Source: Distichodus sexfasciatus
Lineage: Eukaryota > Chordata > Actinopteri > Characiformes > Distichodontidae
Assembly: GCA_032718565.1 (NCBI GenBank)
Contig: JAVGVS010000001.1
Coordinates: forward strand, 434,001 to 498,000
Direction of reading: 5' to 3'
Length of the DNA stretch: 64,000 nucleotides
This document shows, one piece after another, positions 1-11,963 of this stretch. The notes under the pieces are model-generated. The model saw only the letters and a program-made list of their open reading frames with translations, was not told where the DNA came from and did no database searches. Position 1 is the stretch's first letter. Each line of letters begins with the position of its first letter. The translations under genes were made by a program, and so were the position numbers.

Positions 1-953
1 CACTTTGTATCATTCAATGTAATAATGTATTATGTGTACAATGTAGCATCATAGAGAATACTGACCATCCTTTGGTTTAAAAGAAACAAACTTTTTCAGT
101 GTTTTTGCCCTAAATCAATTAGCTTTAAATCCAATGGAAGACATACTGGTTGAATTTCAGACTCTGTACGTGAGATGTGTGGCACACGGCATGGTCCTGA
201 ATTATGTGTAACATTTAATATAGTTGCTCCCTGACCAGTCTAATTTAGCCAGGGACAAAGTTTATTTAGTTTCCAGAAATACCCGACCACAATGTCCCTG
301 ATTAACTGATTGGCTGGTTTTATAACCTCAAAAACAAAATTACACTGTCAACTTAAGCACAACAGGCCGCATGCTGTATTCAGTGATATGGGAGATCTGG
401 TTTCATCTAAGGCCTGTAGACTGCTTGTGTTGTGAAATCACCTCTGAACTGATGCCATGTCCGCCTTCATTCTGATGTCACTCCCGTGTGATTATAGGGC
501 AGAAGAGTCCTGTCGATTCTCATGGTAAACACAGTGTCACTCTGTTTTTCCTATTCTGTCTGGTTTGACTTATTAATAATCGACTGCGACTGATGCATCC
601 CAGCCAGCACAGTCTCCTCTGTCTCTTGAGACTCATGCATGACAGTGTGTAACAGAACGCTGGATACCAGCCGTACCCTGATCTTGTCTGTCCACTTTAA
701 CATGGCTGCTGTTTTAAGCTATTTGATCTGTTGGAACACAGCACTGTTGTTTTAAGAAAGCTTTTGTTTTCTTGTGGATTGATGCTAGGAAGCGCATGAT
801 GAGTGATGTTGAGTTGCATTGCATGGATATGCAAGAATCCAAAATTGATGACAAAAAATATAATACAAACATACTAACGGTCTATTTCTGATGTGTATGA
901 ATTAATTGTGATAACATTCTTGTTTAGAATGTACCTTCGCTATATCGAAGAAC
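1..953. other. Intron sequence upstream of the first visible tensin exon
   Basis: No exon, repeat family or long open frame is recognised. Because the next coding exon begins at 1476 with a split codon, this stretch should be intron of the tensin gene. Confidence 0.5.
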
Positions 954-1352
954 AGAGGTCGACCGACATTGGTTTTTCAGGGCCGATATTGATAACTGCT
1001 AGTTAATGGGGCCGAGAACCGATATGGAAAAAAAAAGGAAATCTGTCAAAATTTAGAATTTTACAAACACCAGCTGAAATTCTCCTCTCTCCTCTTCTCC
1101 TTCTTGTGAGTGTGGTGTGAGTGACAACAAGGCTTCAGCGTTGATGGGCTACTACTTGTGTGACATACAGCCAATCAGAGACTGTTGTGGGTGGGACATT
1201 AAATGAAGCAGTGAGTCGCGAGCTAATGGCACAAGAGAGAAAAGACGGCAGTGGAGCCACAGTGGCACATCTTGTAATTACTTAATATCGATGACGGTCA
1301 AAATTAAACACCGATATTGATAATTGGCCCAGATGATAATCGGTCGACCCTT
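954..1352. mobile_element. Non-autonomous hAT-like element, GGTCGACC-end family, copy 1
   Basis: The ends are inverted repeats: GAGGTCGACCGA on the left and TCGGTCGACCC on the right. The interior shares long stretches with 35893-36325 and 40325-40637, for example the CCTCTTCTCCTTCT tract, GGCTACTACTTGTGTG and CTGTTGTGGG. It has no coding capacity. The flanks do not give a clean 8-bp target duplication here, so the copy is old or eroded. It sits in a tensin intron. The hAT assignment is inferred from the TIR style and from the 7/8 duplication around the 35.9-kb copy. Confidence 0.7.
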
Positions 1353-1475
1353 AGTTAAGAATCCAGTTGCAAATGAATGGCAAGAACAAAGATATGACAG
1401 TTCCTAAAGAAATATGTAGATGACTAATTTCTTCTTTGTGCATTTTTAACCTGTCAGTTGTGGTTGATTTCTCAG

Positions 1476-1644
1476 CATGCAACGTTCTGTACGTAAATTC
1501 AGTGGATATGGAGTCCCTGACTGGCCCACAGGCCATAGCCAAGGCGATCTCTGAGACGATGGGGAGCAACCCCACTCCCACTGCTACCGTAGTTCACTTT
1601 AAGGTGTCGTCACAGGGCATCACCTTAACGGACAACCAGAGAAA
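1476..1644 (+). CDS. tns1: Tensin PTB exon a
   Basis: The acceptor is TGATTTCTCAG at 1465-1475 and the donor GTGAGA starts at 1645. It encodes the start of the PTB fold through the SSQGITLTDNQRK segment, one of the most conserved tensin stretches. The reading frame would run into TGA at 1646 if the intron were retained. Confidence 0.9.
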
Positions 1645-4600
1645 GTGAGAAAAACATTTAATTTTTGGATAAGATCTCATTTCTCTTTTGCCAAGTTTTT
1701 ATTTTGGTGTAACCTTGTGACTTTTTTTTTTAACCAACAGGCTTTTCTTCCGCCGTCACTACCCCATCAACACCGTCACATTCTGCGATATTGATCCTCA
1801 GGAGAGGAAGTAAGTCATGAAAATCATGCACTACAGTCATGTAGTTTTCATGTTTCTCAACCCATCATTACAGCCTAAAGCTCTACACAGATTTGGCATC
1901 TCCTGCACACAGGTCATGGATTGTGCATCCCAGTCATACATTGACAATGAGCTAATCAGCTGCATCAGGTTAAAAACCTGAGTCTGTGCAGAGCATTGGG
2001 TTGTGTGGATCAGAACTGAAGAATTCTGATCTAATCAACAGGAGTGATTAGTCAACATTTCTGCCATATATATGAAGACTCCAAATAAATAACTTGGACC
2101 CCTTGAACACACAAACCGAACTCAGGCCACCTCACTTCACTCACCTTTCACATGTGTATTGTGATTTTGGGACTGGAACTCAGTTTATCTAATTTTACCA
2201 ACATGCAAGTGCGAGTAAACTGTACCCTCATTGGTCAAATCTTCAATCTACTGTTTTTTATTCACAATAAGGGGAACGTAGTTGTCAGATACATTTACAG
2301 ACATTCTTATACAGAGCGACTTACATTTACTAATTACAGGCACAGTTGCCCTGGAGCAACTTGAGGGTAAGGCTCAGTGGTGGTAGTTCTGATAGTAGGA
2401 TAGACCTGGACTTGCACCCGTGACCTATGGGTGACTATCCTACCACAAGGCCACCATCTCACCAGCATCCCAAATGGGACAAACAAACCCGCAAACCCTG
2501 GTACAAGAGGCCAGTGCTTTATTCAAATCCACATTTCAATAAGGCATTGTACCTCATCTGGGCCACAGATTGACAGCTCATTGCAACAATCTTGTCCACA
2601 ATACAAAGCATAAAAAACCCATCATGAATTTAATATTCATGGATGAATTTGGATTTAATAGGCTCCCACCATTGTTGCGCATTACAGGAGATCATTGTTT
2701 GGATAACTACACAACACAGACAGACATGTAAAGCCAAATGAGTCGTGGGGTAACGTGGAGCTCTGAGGAGCCCCCTCTCTCGCAGCCGTCTTGCAAAATT
2801 ACTAGCATCATATTGTGAAACTGACATCGAACGCTCTTGACGTGCAAACATTTCTGCCAACGTATGTAACTGTACAAACCATATTGCTATAAGGACAAGG
2901 AGAACAGCACGCAAAATCTCCATGATTGTGTATTTTCACTTTGGGCTTTGCGCTTTACCCGGCCCCACACGTTTCTGTCCAATGGTTGAACAACCTTACA
3001 TGAGGTTTTGTTTATAAATTCTGGTCCACTTGCAAGGCCTACAATGTGAAAGCGAACCATACCAAAGAAAAAAAACATTTTATTTGGTCCAAAGCAAGTG
3101 AACTAACGTACTTGAGTACACCCTAAACGAAATGATCTTAAAGGGAAACACTCCAGGTTTTGAAGCATTAATCTATAATGAACTAGATGTGAAAATGCCT
3201 CAAGAGCTTGTTTCTTGCTCATGGATTAAGAATAGTCTTGGACTAAGTTGAAGTACCAATCGAGATTTACCATTCAAACTCAAAGTTGGTCTAGGACTAG
3301 GCGTAATCCTTAACTGGGTTTATTAAAAATTGTTACTTTTGAAAACACAATCTTATTGTCTTTTTAGGTGGAATAAACCAGAGGGCGGCACTGCAAAGTA
3401 AGTGTCTATTCTACTGATTATTAGTGTTACTGGTAATTAGTCACTGCCCATAAAATATTTGTGGTGTTTATGATACATACTCATCTGAAATCACTCACCA
3501 AAGTCAGAAAAACCTTGCCTGGACAACCTTTACTCTCGTGTAATAGTTTCTGACCTGAGTTTCAGCTTTCTGTAATTATTTCTCAGTAAAGACACACACA
3601 CACACACCCAGCAAGTGTAGAGGTGGGGCTCTGAGAGTGTCAGAGCATGTGAGAGCCCCTCTGGGCGCTGTATTAAAGCAATGAGCCTGTAAAAGCCTCT
3701 CATAAAAGTGCTGATGTACTGGGCAGATAACTTGAGACAGGAGGAACAGATTAATAGATCGGGCAAAGGATGAAAGCACATGATGTCAGAGGCAGAGCCG
3801 GTTGTGCAGTGCTGCGATGCCATGTGGTTTAGGGGTCGAGAAGAGTGGGTCGGCTACAATGGAGTATTGTGATACAGTGTGAATTATGGTGCCAGTTTAA
3901 ACACGCTCAGATTGTGAGCCTGTAAGCGAAACCTTCAGGAATACTATCTGTTCAGCCTCGTGGTAACTTCCATTAAAAACCTCAAGACAATGTGGTTTTT
4001 GAAACAGTCCCAGGTGGACAACCGCCATGCTAATGAAGCCGTGTTTTCTAGCATCTGGTCCTGAACTAATGAATAATCATTGGGAATAATGTATAATTAA
4101 AGCAGTATTATCAGCTCTGAGCACAAGTATAACTTCAGTGCATAGTAAGTGTTCAAGAACAGTTTCATCAGGTTAATGCTCAAGTAATAACAGCGGTTCA
4201 CATTGTTAACAGCAGGTTTCAACAACTGCTTCCAGCACTGTGAACAAAAGATGCATTTACGGCTTTTATCAGATTCTCTCTTCGAGAGCGACTCACTATT
4301 TACTACGACGACCTCGTTCAGGAGCCAAACTCCAACCCTCAACCTCTTGGTCCACGTATTACATTTACAGCATTTAACAGACACTCTTATCCAGAGCCAC
4401 AATCATTTTCTAGTTTCGGAGACAGTCTCCCTGGAGCAACTTGGGGTTAAGGGTCTTGGTGAGAGACTCAATGATGGTCGTAGGATTCAAAACCATGACC
4501 TCTTGGTCCAGAGGCGAGTATCCTAACCACTAGACCACCACCACCACCACCCTATCCTAGTCCTACCCAGGGATGCACAATAAAGGAATTGTTGGCCGAT

Positions 4601-5641
4601 GATATCCAATATTTTCATGCTTATATCTGCCGATACCGATAAACGAGGAAGGCAGAGTTGAGTGTGAGTGCAGGCAGAGTCGAGTGCATAAGACAAAATA
4701 TTCCACTGCACGCTGGGAATTTGGCACAAAATTAGCACCACAACTCTGACATTTCTCACAAAACACTAAGTCAAGCGAGCGAAGAAAAAGTCACTTCCCA
4801 CCCTATGTGGTGCACCAAGTCAAATAGGGTGCGTGTGACACTCCATGTGCACTACCTAGTAGAGAGTGTACCGAGTGTAGAGAGCTACAACCCCTGCTAT
4901 TTTATGAGATGCATACTACCACATGGAAAAGTATGATAAGAGCACCTTACCTACCATACTATTAACTGCAGCAGTACATGGCTCGAGACAGTCCATGTGC
5001 AAGCTCACATTCGCTAAGGGAGGAAAACGCAATTAGGTTAGTTAAAAATTTGCATACACTGTCAGCTGCTAATGTACACTATGTTAGTTGCTAACATACA
5101 CTATGTCAGTTGCTAACCTACACTGTCAGTTGCTAACGTATACTATGTTGGTTGCTAACGTGGTTAGCAACAATGCTTTTGGGAAATGCACGCCAGACTG
5201 GCTCCATAGCTAGGCCCAAGGCCACCAAAACCCGATCCAGCAAACTGAATCGTTATCGGACCGTTATCCAATCTACGTATAGTGCATCCCTAGGAATTAG
5301 GTGCATATGTTAAGCAGTGACCGTATCATTGTATTAAAGACGCAAGCTATTAAAAAAATGAAATCCACAGTATAAAATGGATGCTGGATCATGATATTAA
5401 AATATTAAGAGCTTCCAGTGTCTGTAATATGAAATATGAAACACAAATGCTGAACAAAACCAAAACTAATTTTTACCTTCATTCTTGATTCCATTTCAGG
5501 TTTTTTGGCTTTGTGGCCAGAAAACAGGGAAGCACAACAGATAACGTCAGTCACCTGTTTGCGGAAATGGATCCCGACCAACCCGCATCGGCCATCGTCA
5601 ACTTCGTCTCCAAAGTGATGATCGGCTCCCAGAAGCGATGA
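1476..5641 (+). CDS. tns1: Tensin C-terminal PTB domain (tns1-like), last four coding exons
   Basis: Tensins link integrin tails to actin at focal adhesions; the C-terminal PTB domain binds NPxY motifs of beta-integrin tails. The coding sequence is join(1476..1644, 1741..1809, 3368..3397, 5500..5641), 410 nt. It starts on a split Ala codon whose first base lies in an upstream exon outside the window. All visible introns have AG acceptors and GT donors, and each AA|G Lys codon is split the same way. Recognisable stretches are CNVLYVNSVDMESLTGPQAI, GITLTDNQRKLFFRRHYP, FCDIDPQERKW, FGFVARKQGSTTDN and PASAIVNFVSKVM. The protein ends IGSQKR followed by TGA at 5639-5641. CNVLYVNSVDMESLTGPQ and PQERKW resemble TNS1 more than TNS3, though MIGS before the end recalls TNS3. 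The family is sure; the paralogue is moderately sure. Introns carry SINE and hAT insertions. Confidence 0.9.
1741..1809 (+). CDS. tns1: Tensin PTB exon b
   Basis: The acceptor is a long T tract ending AACCAACAG at 1740 and the donor is GTAAGT at 1810. It encodes LFFRRHYPINTVTFCDIDPQ plus ERK, the beta-strand core of the PTB domain. The FRRHYP motif is nearly invariant in tensins. Confidence 0.92.
2291..2458 (-). repeat. SINE family C copy in tensin intron
   Basis: The + strand shows the complement of the 3' tail (ACATTTACAGACATTCTTAT, CAGAGCGACTTACATTT) followed by the body (GGCACAGTTGCCCTGGAGCA) and a decayed tRNA-like head. The same order occurs at 4361-4540, 48043-48215 and 50226-50370. 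The tail resembles the fish SINE/LINE tail GGATAAGAGYRTCTGCTAAATG. Confidence 0.7.
2459..3367. other. Tensin intron, no assignable repeat
   Basis: The stretch contains an open minus-strand frame at 2630-2923 with a hydrophobic start, but no recognisable family and no splice context. A possible inverted-repeat end, TTAAAGGGAAACACTCCA, begins near 3138 and resembles the end of the 27.4-kb MITE in reverse orientation. The partner end was not found. Confidence 0.35.
3368..3397 (+). CDS. tns1: Tensin PTB micro-exon c (30 nt)
   Basis: TCTTTTTAG precedes it and GTAAGTGT follows it. The 30-nt exon completes the split Lys and encodes WNKPEGGTA. Phase is kept on both sides. The matching position in mammalian tensins is a short variable loop, KTEGG-like in TNS1. 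Confidence 0.85.
3398..4249. other. Tensin last intron, 5' part
   Basis: Nothing coding is seen. A short CA run lies near 3592-3607. The rest looks unique. Confidence 0.4.
4250..4353 (-). repeat. Diverged SINE family C remnant
   Basis: GCATTTACGGCTTTTATCAG, GAGAGCGACTCACTATTTAC and CCTCTTGGTCCA follow the order of the family C copy immediately downstream at 4361-4540, with heavy divergence. It may be an older copy into or beside which the newer one inserted. Confidence 0.45.
4361..4553 (-). repeat. SINE family C copy with CCA microsatellite
   Basis: Tail complement ACATTTACAGCATTTAACAG, body GACAGTCTCCCTGGAGCAAC, and head complement with CCATGACCTCTTGGTCCAGA and TCCTAACCACTAGACCACCA. The head end runs into a (CCA)n tract at about 4535-4551. 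Orientation is inferred from the tRNA-like head lying at the right end. Confidence 0.75.
4568..5293. mobile_element. Non-autonomous hAT-like element in the last tensin intron
   Basis: CAGGGATGCACAATAAAGG on the left mirrors TAGTGCATCCCTA on the right. Left-side sequence (CCAATATTTTCATGCTTATA, GATAAACGAGGAAGGCAGAG) is shared with the element at 11492-11859. No transposase frame remains. The interior holds a tandem array near 5045-5170. A clean 8-bp target duplication is not visible. Confidence 0.75.
5045..5170. repeat. Minisatellite, about 22-bp unit, inside the hAT element
   Basis: About five imperfect units of the type TACACTATGTCAGTTGCTAAC follow one another, differing by single changes and one short deletion. 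The array lies inside the 4568-5293 element. Confidence 0.75.
5500..5641 (+). CDS. tns1: Tensin PTB terminal coding exon d
   Basis: The acceptor is CCATTTCAG at 5491-5499. It encodes FFGFVARKQGSTTDN, then SHLFAEMDPDQPASAIVNF and VSKVMIGSQKR, and stops at TGA 5639-5641. The 3' UTR begins directly after it in the same exon. Confidence 0.93.
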
Positions 5642-6722
5642 GCTCCTCCTCCTCCGGGAATACGTTGCTGCCTCCTGCGGGATGCTTTGCCTTTCCCTTC
5701 TGTTCTAATGTACTCAAGTCTGTTTTCTTTTAGTTTGTACGCCTGTGTGTATGTGTTTGAGTTGGAGCGACTATTTGAAGTCTGTCACGGGTCATGGGAA
5801 GAATTTGAGTGTCTGTGTATGTGTGTGTGTTAGCTACAGTGTTTAGATGGCCAAGAGAGTTGAGATCAGATGGGGACAGAGGAAGTGCAGGGAAGAGGCG
5901 GGATGTGGTGAGGAAGAAGAGAGAGAGATGATCATCTCGCTGCAGGGTGGACTTTCAGGAAGAGAGACTGATGTCAGGGTGTGTTGTGTTTTTAAAAAAA
6001 AAAATTAAAAAAGGAAAAGAAAAAGTTAAAAAAGAGGGATGTTGAGACTGATACCAAAGATGAGAGAGGCGTCAGGAAAATGTGTAATCCTTTGAAGGTC
6101 TTTTCTTTTTCTGTAAAATATGACTGTTAAAAATGCTTTCTTTGCATCTTGATACTGTTTTTATTTTCTTCTGGAAAATGGTATATTCTGTTGATGAAAC
6201 TACTAAAGAACATTTCTTACGTTATCGTGCGTGTCCAGGCATCGCTGGGTCAAAGAGACCTGGTTAGCGTGGAAAGGGCTTCATATGAATGCAGTAGACC
6301 AAGGCTTTCACAAGCAAAAAAAAAATACGTGGACAGATTCCATTTTTTATCTTTTTCTTGTTTTCTACTTTCTTTACTTGACATCTCTCTATCTGGGTGT
6401 GTGTTGGACTCCTGAATGGGCCTTGGCCAGGATGAAAACAGGCTTCAGTGTTTGTTCAAACTATCCTGTCGCAACCCTCTGGCAAGCAAGCGTGTGTGTG
6501 TTTGTCCTCTCTGTATCACAGTGTCCACATGGAGGAGACTGAATCTTGTCATCACTTTCCTCTCTCTTTTCCCTCGTGGTTCTGGTTTAATGTTGCCTCT
6601 GTCCTCTTCAACCAGCTTTCAGTGTTTTTCCAAGGTTCCATTTTGGCCTTTATGTGCGTGATCGGCACCTGATGCAGGGGTTTGGGTTTATCAGGGCAAA
6701 CTGTATGTTCAGGCCTTACAAC

Positions 6723-6723
6723 A

Positions 6724-6769
<46 letters not shown>
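6723..6769. repeat. (CA)n microsatellite in the tensin 3' UTR
   Basis: A perfect CA run of about 23 units. It creates long spurious Thr-His and Cys-Val frames. Confidence 0.95.
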
Positions 6770-6772
<3 letters not shown>

Positions 6773-6897
6773 AATACCCCAAAGTAAGCTATATAGTAAG
6801 AAAACACCTTCAAAAAGTGACTTTACTGAATATTTATTGTTTTGCTACATTGCTGTATCTTATCTCATATACCTATGCATATACTGTATAGTCTGCA

Positions 6898-6945
6898 AAA
6901 GAAAAGAAAGATAAAAAAAGAAAGAAAGAAAAAAAGAAAAACCTA
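6898..6945. repeat. A-rich GAAA repeat
   Basis: Irregular AAAGAAAG units, low complexity. Confidence 0.75.
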
Positions 6946-8455
6946 TTTTGGCTAAAGTTTCAAGAGGTTCTGAGAAGCATTTAGTTCTATATGGTGTAAA
7001 GTGTATTTGAAAGCTTGTCATTGTATGTTTGTTTTCACTGCCTTGATTTACCATGACGTATTATTTTAGCCTTTACGTTATGAGCTGACACTGCTTTGGA
7101 AGAAGGGCGATGTTCACCTGTTTTTAAAGTCAAAATTATCAACTTTTAACCCTGCTTCACATGGAAATAGCTGTACAAGGAGATGCAACGGACGTCCAGC
7201 ACGTGTAGAGAGTTGTCGTTTAACACCACTTGATATTTTGTCCACATCACTTTCAGTTTTGGCTAAAATCTGTTCTTCCCCAGTGGGAAATGTCTTTAGT
7301 GCCACCATGAGGATCAGTCCTGTACTGCATCTTCCCTTTTATATCAGGGCTATTGTAACCTTGTCATGACGGTTTGAATAATGTTAGAAACATACTTTGA
7401 GAAAAAAAAGTTCCAACATTAGATCAAATTCCCATCAGGCTCATTACACTTCTCTTTCCAAACCCAAAACAGTCCATTAACAAACGGTGTTACAGATTGT
7501 ACTGAAAGTTAACAAAAACGTCCTTTGTTGCGTGTAAATACTTTATTTTTTTGCCAAAGATTTTATTTCACTTTTGTATGCCTTTTGTTTGAGTATTGAT
7601 CGCTCCCTGGTTGATCTTTGTGCCGAAAGATGGCTCATTGTTTTTGTTGGGGAGGAGAGACTGGGTCGGGCTGCTTGGCTTCCCCAATTTAGCCTTAAAA
7701 AACCTCTAATGTAACTTCTAAGCACTTACTCTGTCAGGAGCTGTAAGAGTAATAAAAGAAATAAAATCAAAAGTAATACACGTGTAAAAGTTTTCTCCAT
7801 CCATCTTTCTTTCGTCTTCAAAACAGTGCAAGTAGAGAAAAGTTCTGCTTGGTCTTAACGGATACTTTGTCTTATTACACAGTTCACTGGTAGACGTAGA
7901 AGAGCTCACTTCTTATTTATTATGCATCTATCCAGCAAGAAGATTGTGCAACGTCATGATGACTGGTGATGCCTTTTTAAAAAAAGAAAATAAGAAATGC
8001 AACATCCTAAGAGAGAGTTCCATTACCATAACTAAATTCCCTCATATCTGCCTACGATGCCAGTGTTGTCTTCCCATGTGCCCGATTATTGACAGTAGCT
8101 CTTGGCCTCGAATGTGTGAATGTTCTACTTTTGCTGTACAGATCCATGTGTTATTTGCCTTATATTGTATGGCTTTGTTGGTTTTTTTGAAAGAAAAACT
8201 ACATATTAAAAGCAATCCAAATCAGATACATTAAAGTACGCTGTTCCTTGAATGCCATGGATCTCATGCCTTTTTGTCTACTATTAATGTCCACCTGTAG
8301 AGCTGTTTTACATTGTCTTATTCATTAAAATTTCCACGCTGTTTGGCAGTTAGCATCCAGACAGCTGCAAATTATACAGATAACGCCATAAGTGCTTGGA
8401 CATTGGCGCACTTTTTGTTATTTTCTCTCTGTATAACATCACAATGGATTTGATA

Positions 8456-8760
8456 TTAAATAGGTAAGCACCGTTCCGATAATGACTCAAATAGCTGGAT
8501 CGGGTATCCGTGGCATTGGGCTGATCTACATTTGCGTATACGCGTACGCTCTATTTGTTATGCATCGGAAATTTTACTGCGGTAAAGCTGGTTTATTGTT
8601 CGACATTTGTGCCAATTCCTACATATTGATCTGACAACGAGCCGAACAAGCAGCGCAGCACACTACAACCCCAAAAGCCAATCACGCAATTGTACTGTTT
8701 AATTTCCATAACACCACCAGCTCTCTCCCAATCTCTGTGTTCCTCGCTGCTGTGTTTGTT
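8456..8760. mobile_element. Remnant of a GGGATGCACC-type hAT element
   Basis: CCGATAATGACTCAAATAGC, TTCGACATTTGTGCCAATTC and CACTACAACCCCAAAAGC match the intact element at 29509-29811 in order and orientation. The left end AGGTAAGCACCG is a degraded TIR. The right end is not found. Confidence 0.65.
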
Positions 8761-9293
8761 AGCGCATGCGTCTCTTACAGGGAAGTGCAACATTCACTAA
8801 AGTGTTGCAGTTCAGTCAAATCGTCCCTTTTATTACAGACTAAAGAGGATATATTTTTGCTGATAAATAAGAACAACCAGCATTCTACTCACAATACAGC
8901 TGTTTATGTTTTCAGTGTATTCCAGGTGATTGTGTGGAACGCCAACATGCCAAAGGACTCTCAAGGGGGACGCCGTCATGTCAAAAATGTTCTCTTCAAG
9001 AAACGAGTTCAAAATGACTTACCGGCCAAAATGTGTCCAAATTGGATCACAAATAGCCAGAAATCAGATAATCAGAAAATCTACATTTTACATTCTAAAA
9101 TGTTAGAGTAAAAAATACATATAGATGCATTATATGGTATCAAACAATTTTATTCTATATCCAGAGAGATTCCAAATGGATTAAGAAACATTTCCTAACC
9201 TTATTTAAAAAAAACTCATTAAAAAAACTCTGCAAGCCAATAATACACACGGTTCTTACTATTTCTAGTAGTAATATCTACAGTTATATCTAC
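8761..9293. other. Unassigned sequence
   Basis: A 124-codon + strand frame (8737-9111) begins inside the hAT remnant and has no recognisable domain. It is treated as chance. The rest is AT-rich. Confidence 0.35.
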
Positions 9294-9376
9294 TAGGGAT
9301 CGGCCATTACACAAAGCTTAAGTATCAGTATCAGTATGGTCTCGAGACCAAATAAAGTTTGATCGGTGTATCCCTA
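9294..9376. mobile_element. Miniature hAT-like element, about 83 bp
   Basis: TAGGGATCGGCC at the left and GATCGGTGTATCCCTA at the right form imperfect inverted ends around only about 55 bp. It is read as an extreme internal deletion of the GGGATGCACCGA family. Confidence 0.55.
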
Positions 9377-11491
9377 ATATTAAGCAGTAAAAATATGCCA
9401 AAAGCTTAACAAGGTTTTACAAAAATATTACCTTAAGCTTTCAAAAATTACAGCTATTTTCACCCTCTATTTTAGAGGCTTCAAAAGTAACCAGACAAAG
9501 TAGAATCATATAAAAGATATGTATTGTTGTGGTGACATACAGAGAGAAAATCACAAAATTAGTATCAATATCCAAATACTTATGGGCCGAGATGCAAACA
9601 TTGGGATTCATGTCCTAAACCATATCAGATGTGATGCATCATATTTAGATTATAGTGCTAAAATTAACATGAGAAACTTGAATTCTGATATGCAGGGAGT
9701 TCAGCATAAGTGACAGTGTAAATAAGTCATCTTTGCTTATTACATTTTCATAATTTCAGCCAAGAAATCTAGCAGATTACGAGCATATAGCTAAACAAAT
9801 CCAGCAAAACTGTAATGAAACTGATTCCATTCTGATGTATTTTTATTTATTTCATTAGTCATTATTACGTAGCTATTCCCAAGATGCAGGTTAGATTGCG
9901 TTGCCAAATTAATATGCAATATTTGTCTATTCACAAATCTGTGCTAGGTTCGGCTTTAGGAGTGACTTGGCTACGACCACAGATGTTTTTCTTTGAAAGT
10001 ATTTATTATCGTTTAACAGTTTTATGAGGACTGAATTAAAGAATGTAACAGAAATAGAAGACTGTCCTTTCTGCTCCCAAATAGTCCGAGAGGGCGGAAA
10101 AAAAAGAGAAAGGTTCAAACAAATCTTTGGCCTCAACAGCTAATGCAGTCTGGCTCATGTGTTTTACTCCTGGATATGTCTTAGCTTGCTTGCAAAAAAA
10201 AAAAAAATTCTTACCTGCATCCAAGCGTCGAGTCTGGTCCACAGCTCAGGCAAGTTGGTGGCACTTGACTGTGGTCACGTACTTGGATGTCCGGGATCGC
10301 TGGCTCGCCGTTCAATCACGCTCAACAGTAGCAGAAATAGAGCTAACAAAAAAAACTATCTGCACACAACGGTGCAAAGCATTCCATTAGTTCTTTTTGC
10401 AATAGCTCCTTATTAACTCTGAAGTATTATATTGGATATGAACGTAACAAAACACAACAAAACACTTGTGACACAATATCAGTTCACAATTGACTAAGAA
10501 CCTTGACTAAGAGCCAAGTCAATTATGATGTAAGCAATAAGAAAAAAAACTTCGTCTCACACATTTTACACAACTTCATAACTAGGAAAAAAAAAAATTT
10601 ACCTTATAAAATCTAGTAGCACATCTGGTGCAAGTTCTGGAAAAGATATTTACAATTAAACATCTTTTAATTGGCTCTAAGCCTCGAACATTAGCCCGAG
10701 AGTTTCCTCGTGAGAAACGTGAGCGTTTAAAACTCACATTGAAACATTTTCTATCCGTTCGTATATACAATATATGCACGTTCAATCGAAACGATGGAGA
10801 ACACTTGTGAGGAAAAAAAACCCATCTCAAATCGGGATTCCATACCGATAAAAATGATGTTCTCGATAAGAACAGAGACTAAACAGCAAGATATAAATCA
10901 TCTCCGATTGGTTTTAAACATATTACAAAAAGAACAACGGCATATCTCAACCTTTCAAATCAAGTGCAGTCAAGTTAGCATATTAGCTACTCACCGGAGA
11001 TTCGCTGAATTTCACCCAGAAAGGTCTAGAAGTAGCAATCCACAAAGAGAAGAAACATCCTTCACGTGGACCATCTAAAGTGTCCGAAAAGTACACTTCT
11101 AATCAAATTTTGGTTTTTACAACCCTGAAAAGACGTTTATTTTTTCTCAAACTCAAGCTTCACTCCTCACAATTGCCAACCACACCCTCCACACCTTTTC
11201 TTTTACTCCCTCACATATCGAGTGGTCCCGCCAATACACGCAACATAGCGCCACCTATTGGAATGGGGAATTATTACAGGGAGACGCCGATTACAATGCT
11301 TATAGAAGTATGTGCATTTTATATGGGCTACAATTATATCATCAAATTTGTTTTGAGCAGTAACCAGGGAATAAGAAGTGCTTGAAATTAAACTATGAAC
11401 GGCAACATCGAATATGCTGACTGAAAACAAGGAATGTTCTTATAAATGATCTTTCATAATAAAATGCAGATGAATGTGAGTTTGGCGGGAA
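9377..11491. other. AT-rich unassigned stretch
   Basis: No gene or known repeat is recognised. Homopolymer A tracts occur at about 10195 and 10584. Short open frames on both strands have no family resemblance. Confidence 0.35.
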
Positions 11492-11859
11492 TAGGAATGC
11501 ATGATAAGGGAATTAGTTGCAGATGCCCATGTCCAATATTTTCATGCTTACATCTGCCGATAACGATACAGCTGCCGATAAACGAGGAAGGCAGAGTCGG
11601 GTATATAAAGACAAGAGATTTTGCTCCCGAGCCTGCCACTGCGTGCTCAGAATTTTGGCACAAAATAAATACATTTTAAGACAGAAGCTGCAGACTGTAT
11701 AAAATCCCACCTCAGACTTTGAACATGTCTGGCACCATCGCTACCTTTCCAATGTACAATAAATGCGTAATAACTGGGCAAATCTAAGCATCGGCTCAAT
11801 GCCGACGACTTAAAAAAAAAAAAAAAATTGGCTGATTCCGATGTTATCATGCATCCCTC
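11492..11859. mobile_element. Non-autonomous hAT-like element
   Basis: TAGGAATGCATGATAA at the left and TTATCATGCATCCCT at the right form inverted ends. CCAATATTTTCATGCTTACA and CGATAAACGAGGAAGGCAGA are shared with the 4568-5293 element, so both derive from one family. A weak 5/8 target duplication is possible. An A tract lies at about 11813-11827. Confidence 0.75.
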
Positions 11860-11963
11860 AAGGGGAATTAAATTGAATTTGCTCAGGTCAAAAGTTCCTT
11901 ACAAGTCAATGGTCCCATGTTTTTTTTTTTTTGGAAACAACTATTCTGTTAGCACACTATAGT

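Larger units (their letters stand above)
5642..8250 (+). other. Probable tensin 3' UTR
   Basis: This follows the TGA stop at 5641 in the same exon. Candidate polyadenylation signals are AATAAA at 7751 and 7760, ATTAAA at 8205 and ATTAAA at 8230, the last followed by a GT-rich stretch. A length of about 2.1-2.6 kb is ordinary for a tensin mRNA. The end is an inference; transcript data would fix it. Frames within it are low-complexity or antisense and are not supported as genes. Confidence 0.55.

Noticed and set aside
2630..2923. Minus-strand 97-codon frame with a hydrophobic N-terminus
   Set aside because: It lies in a tensin intron on the opposite strand with no family resemblance and no upstream promoter-like context. 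A transposon remnant is possible but not shown.
5045..5170. CRISPR-like direct repeats
   Set aside because: Units are contiguous without unique spacers and lie inside a eukaryotic hAT element.
6552..6914. Frames with long Thr-His or Cys-Val runs
   Set aside because: They are translations of the CA microsatellite in the tensin 3' UTR.
8737..9111. 124-codon open frame on the + strand
   Set aside because: It begins in a hAT remnant, continues into AT-rich DNA and matches no family I recognise.
10195..10260. Possible minus-strand splice donor (TTACCTGCATCC) suggesting a lncRNA exon
   Set aside because: A single donor-like match next to an A tract, with no paired acceptor or open frame. It cannot be supported without transcripts.
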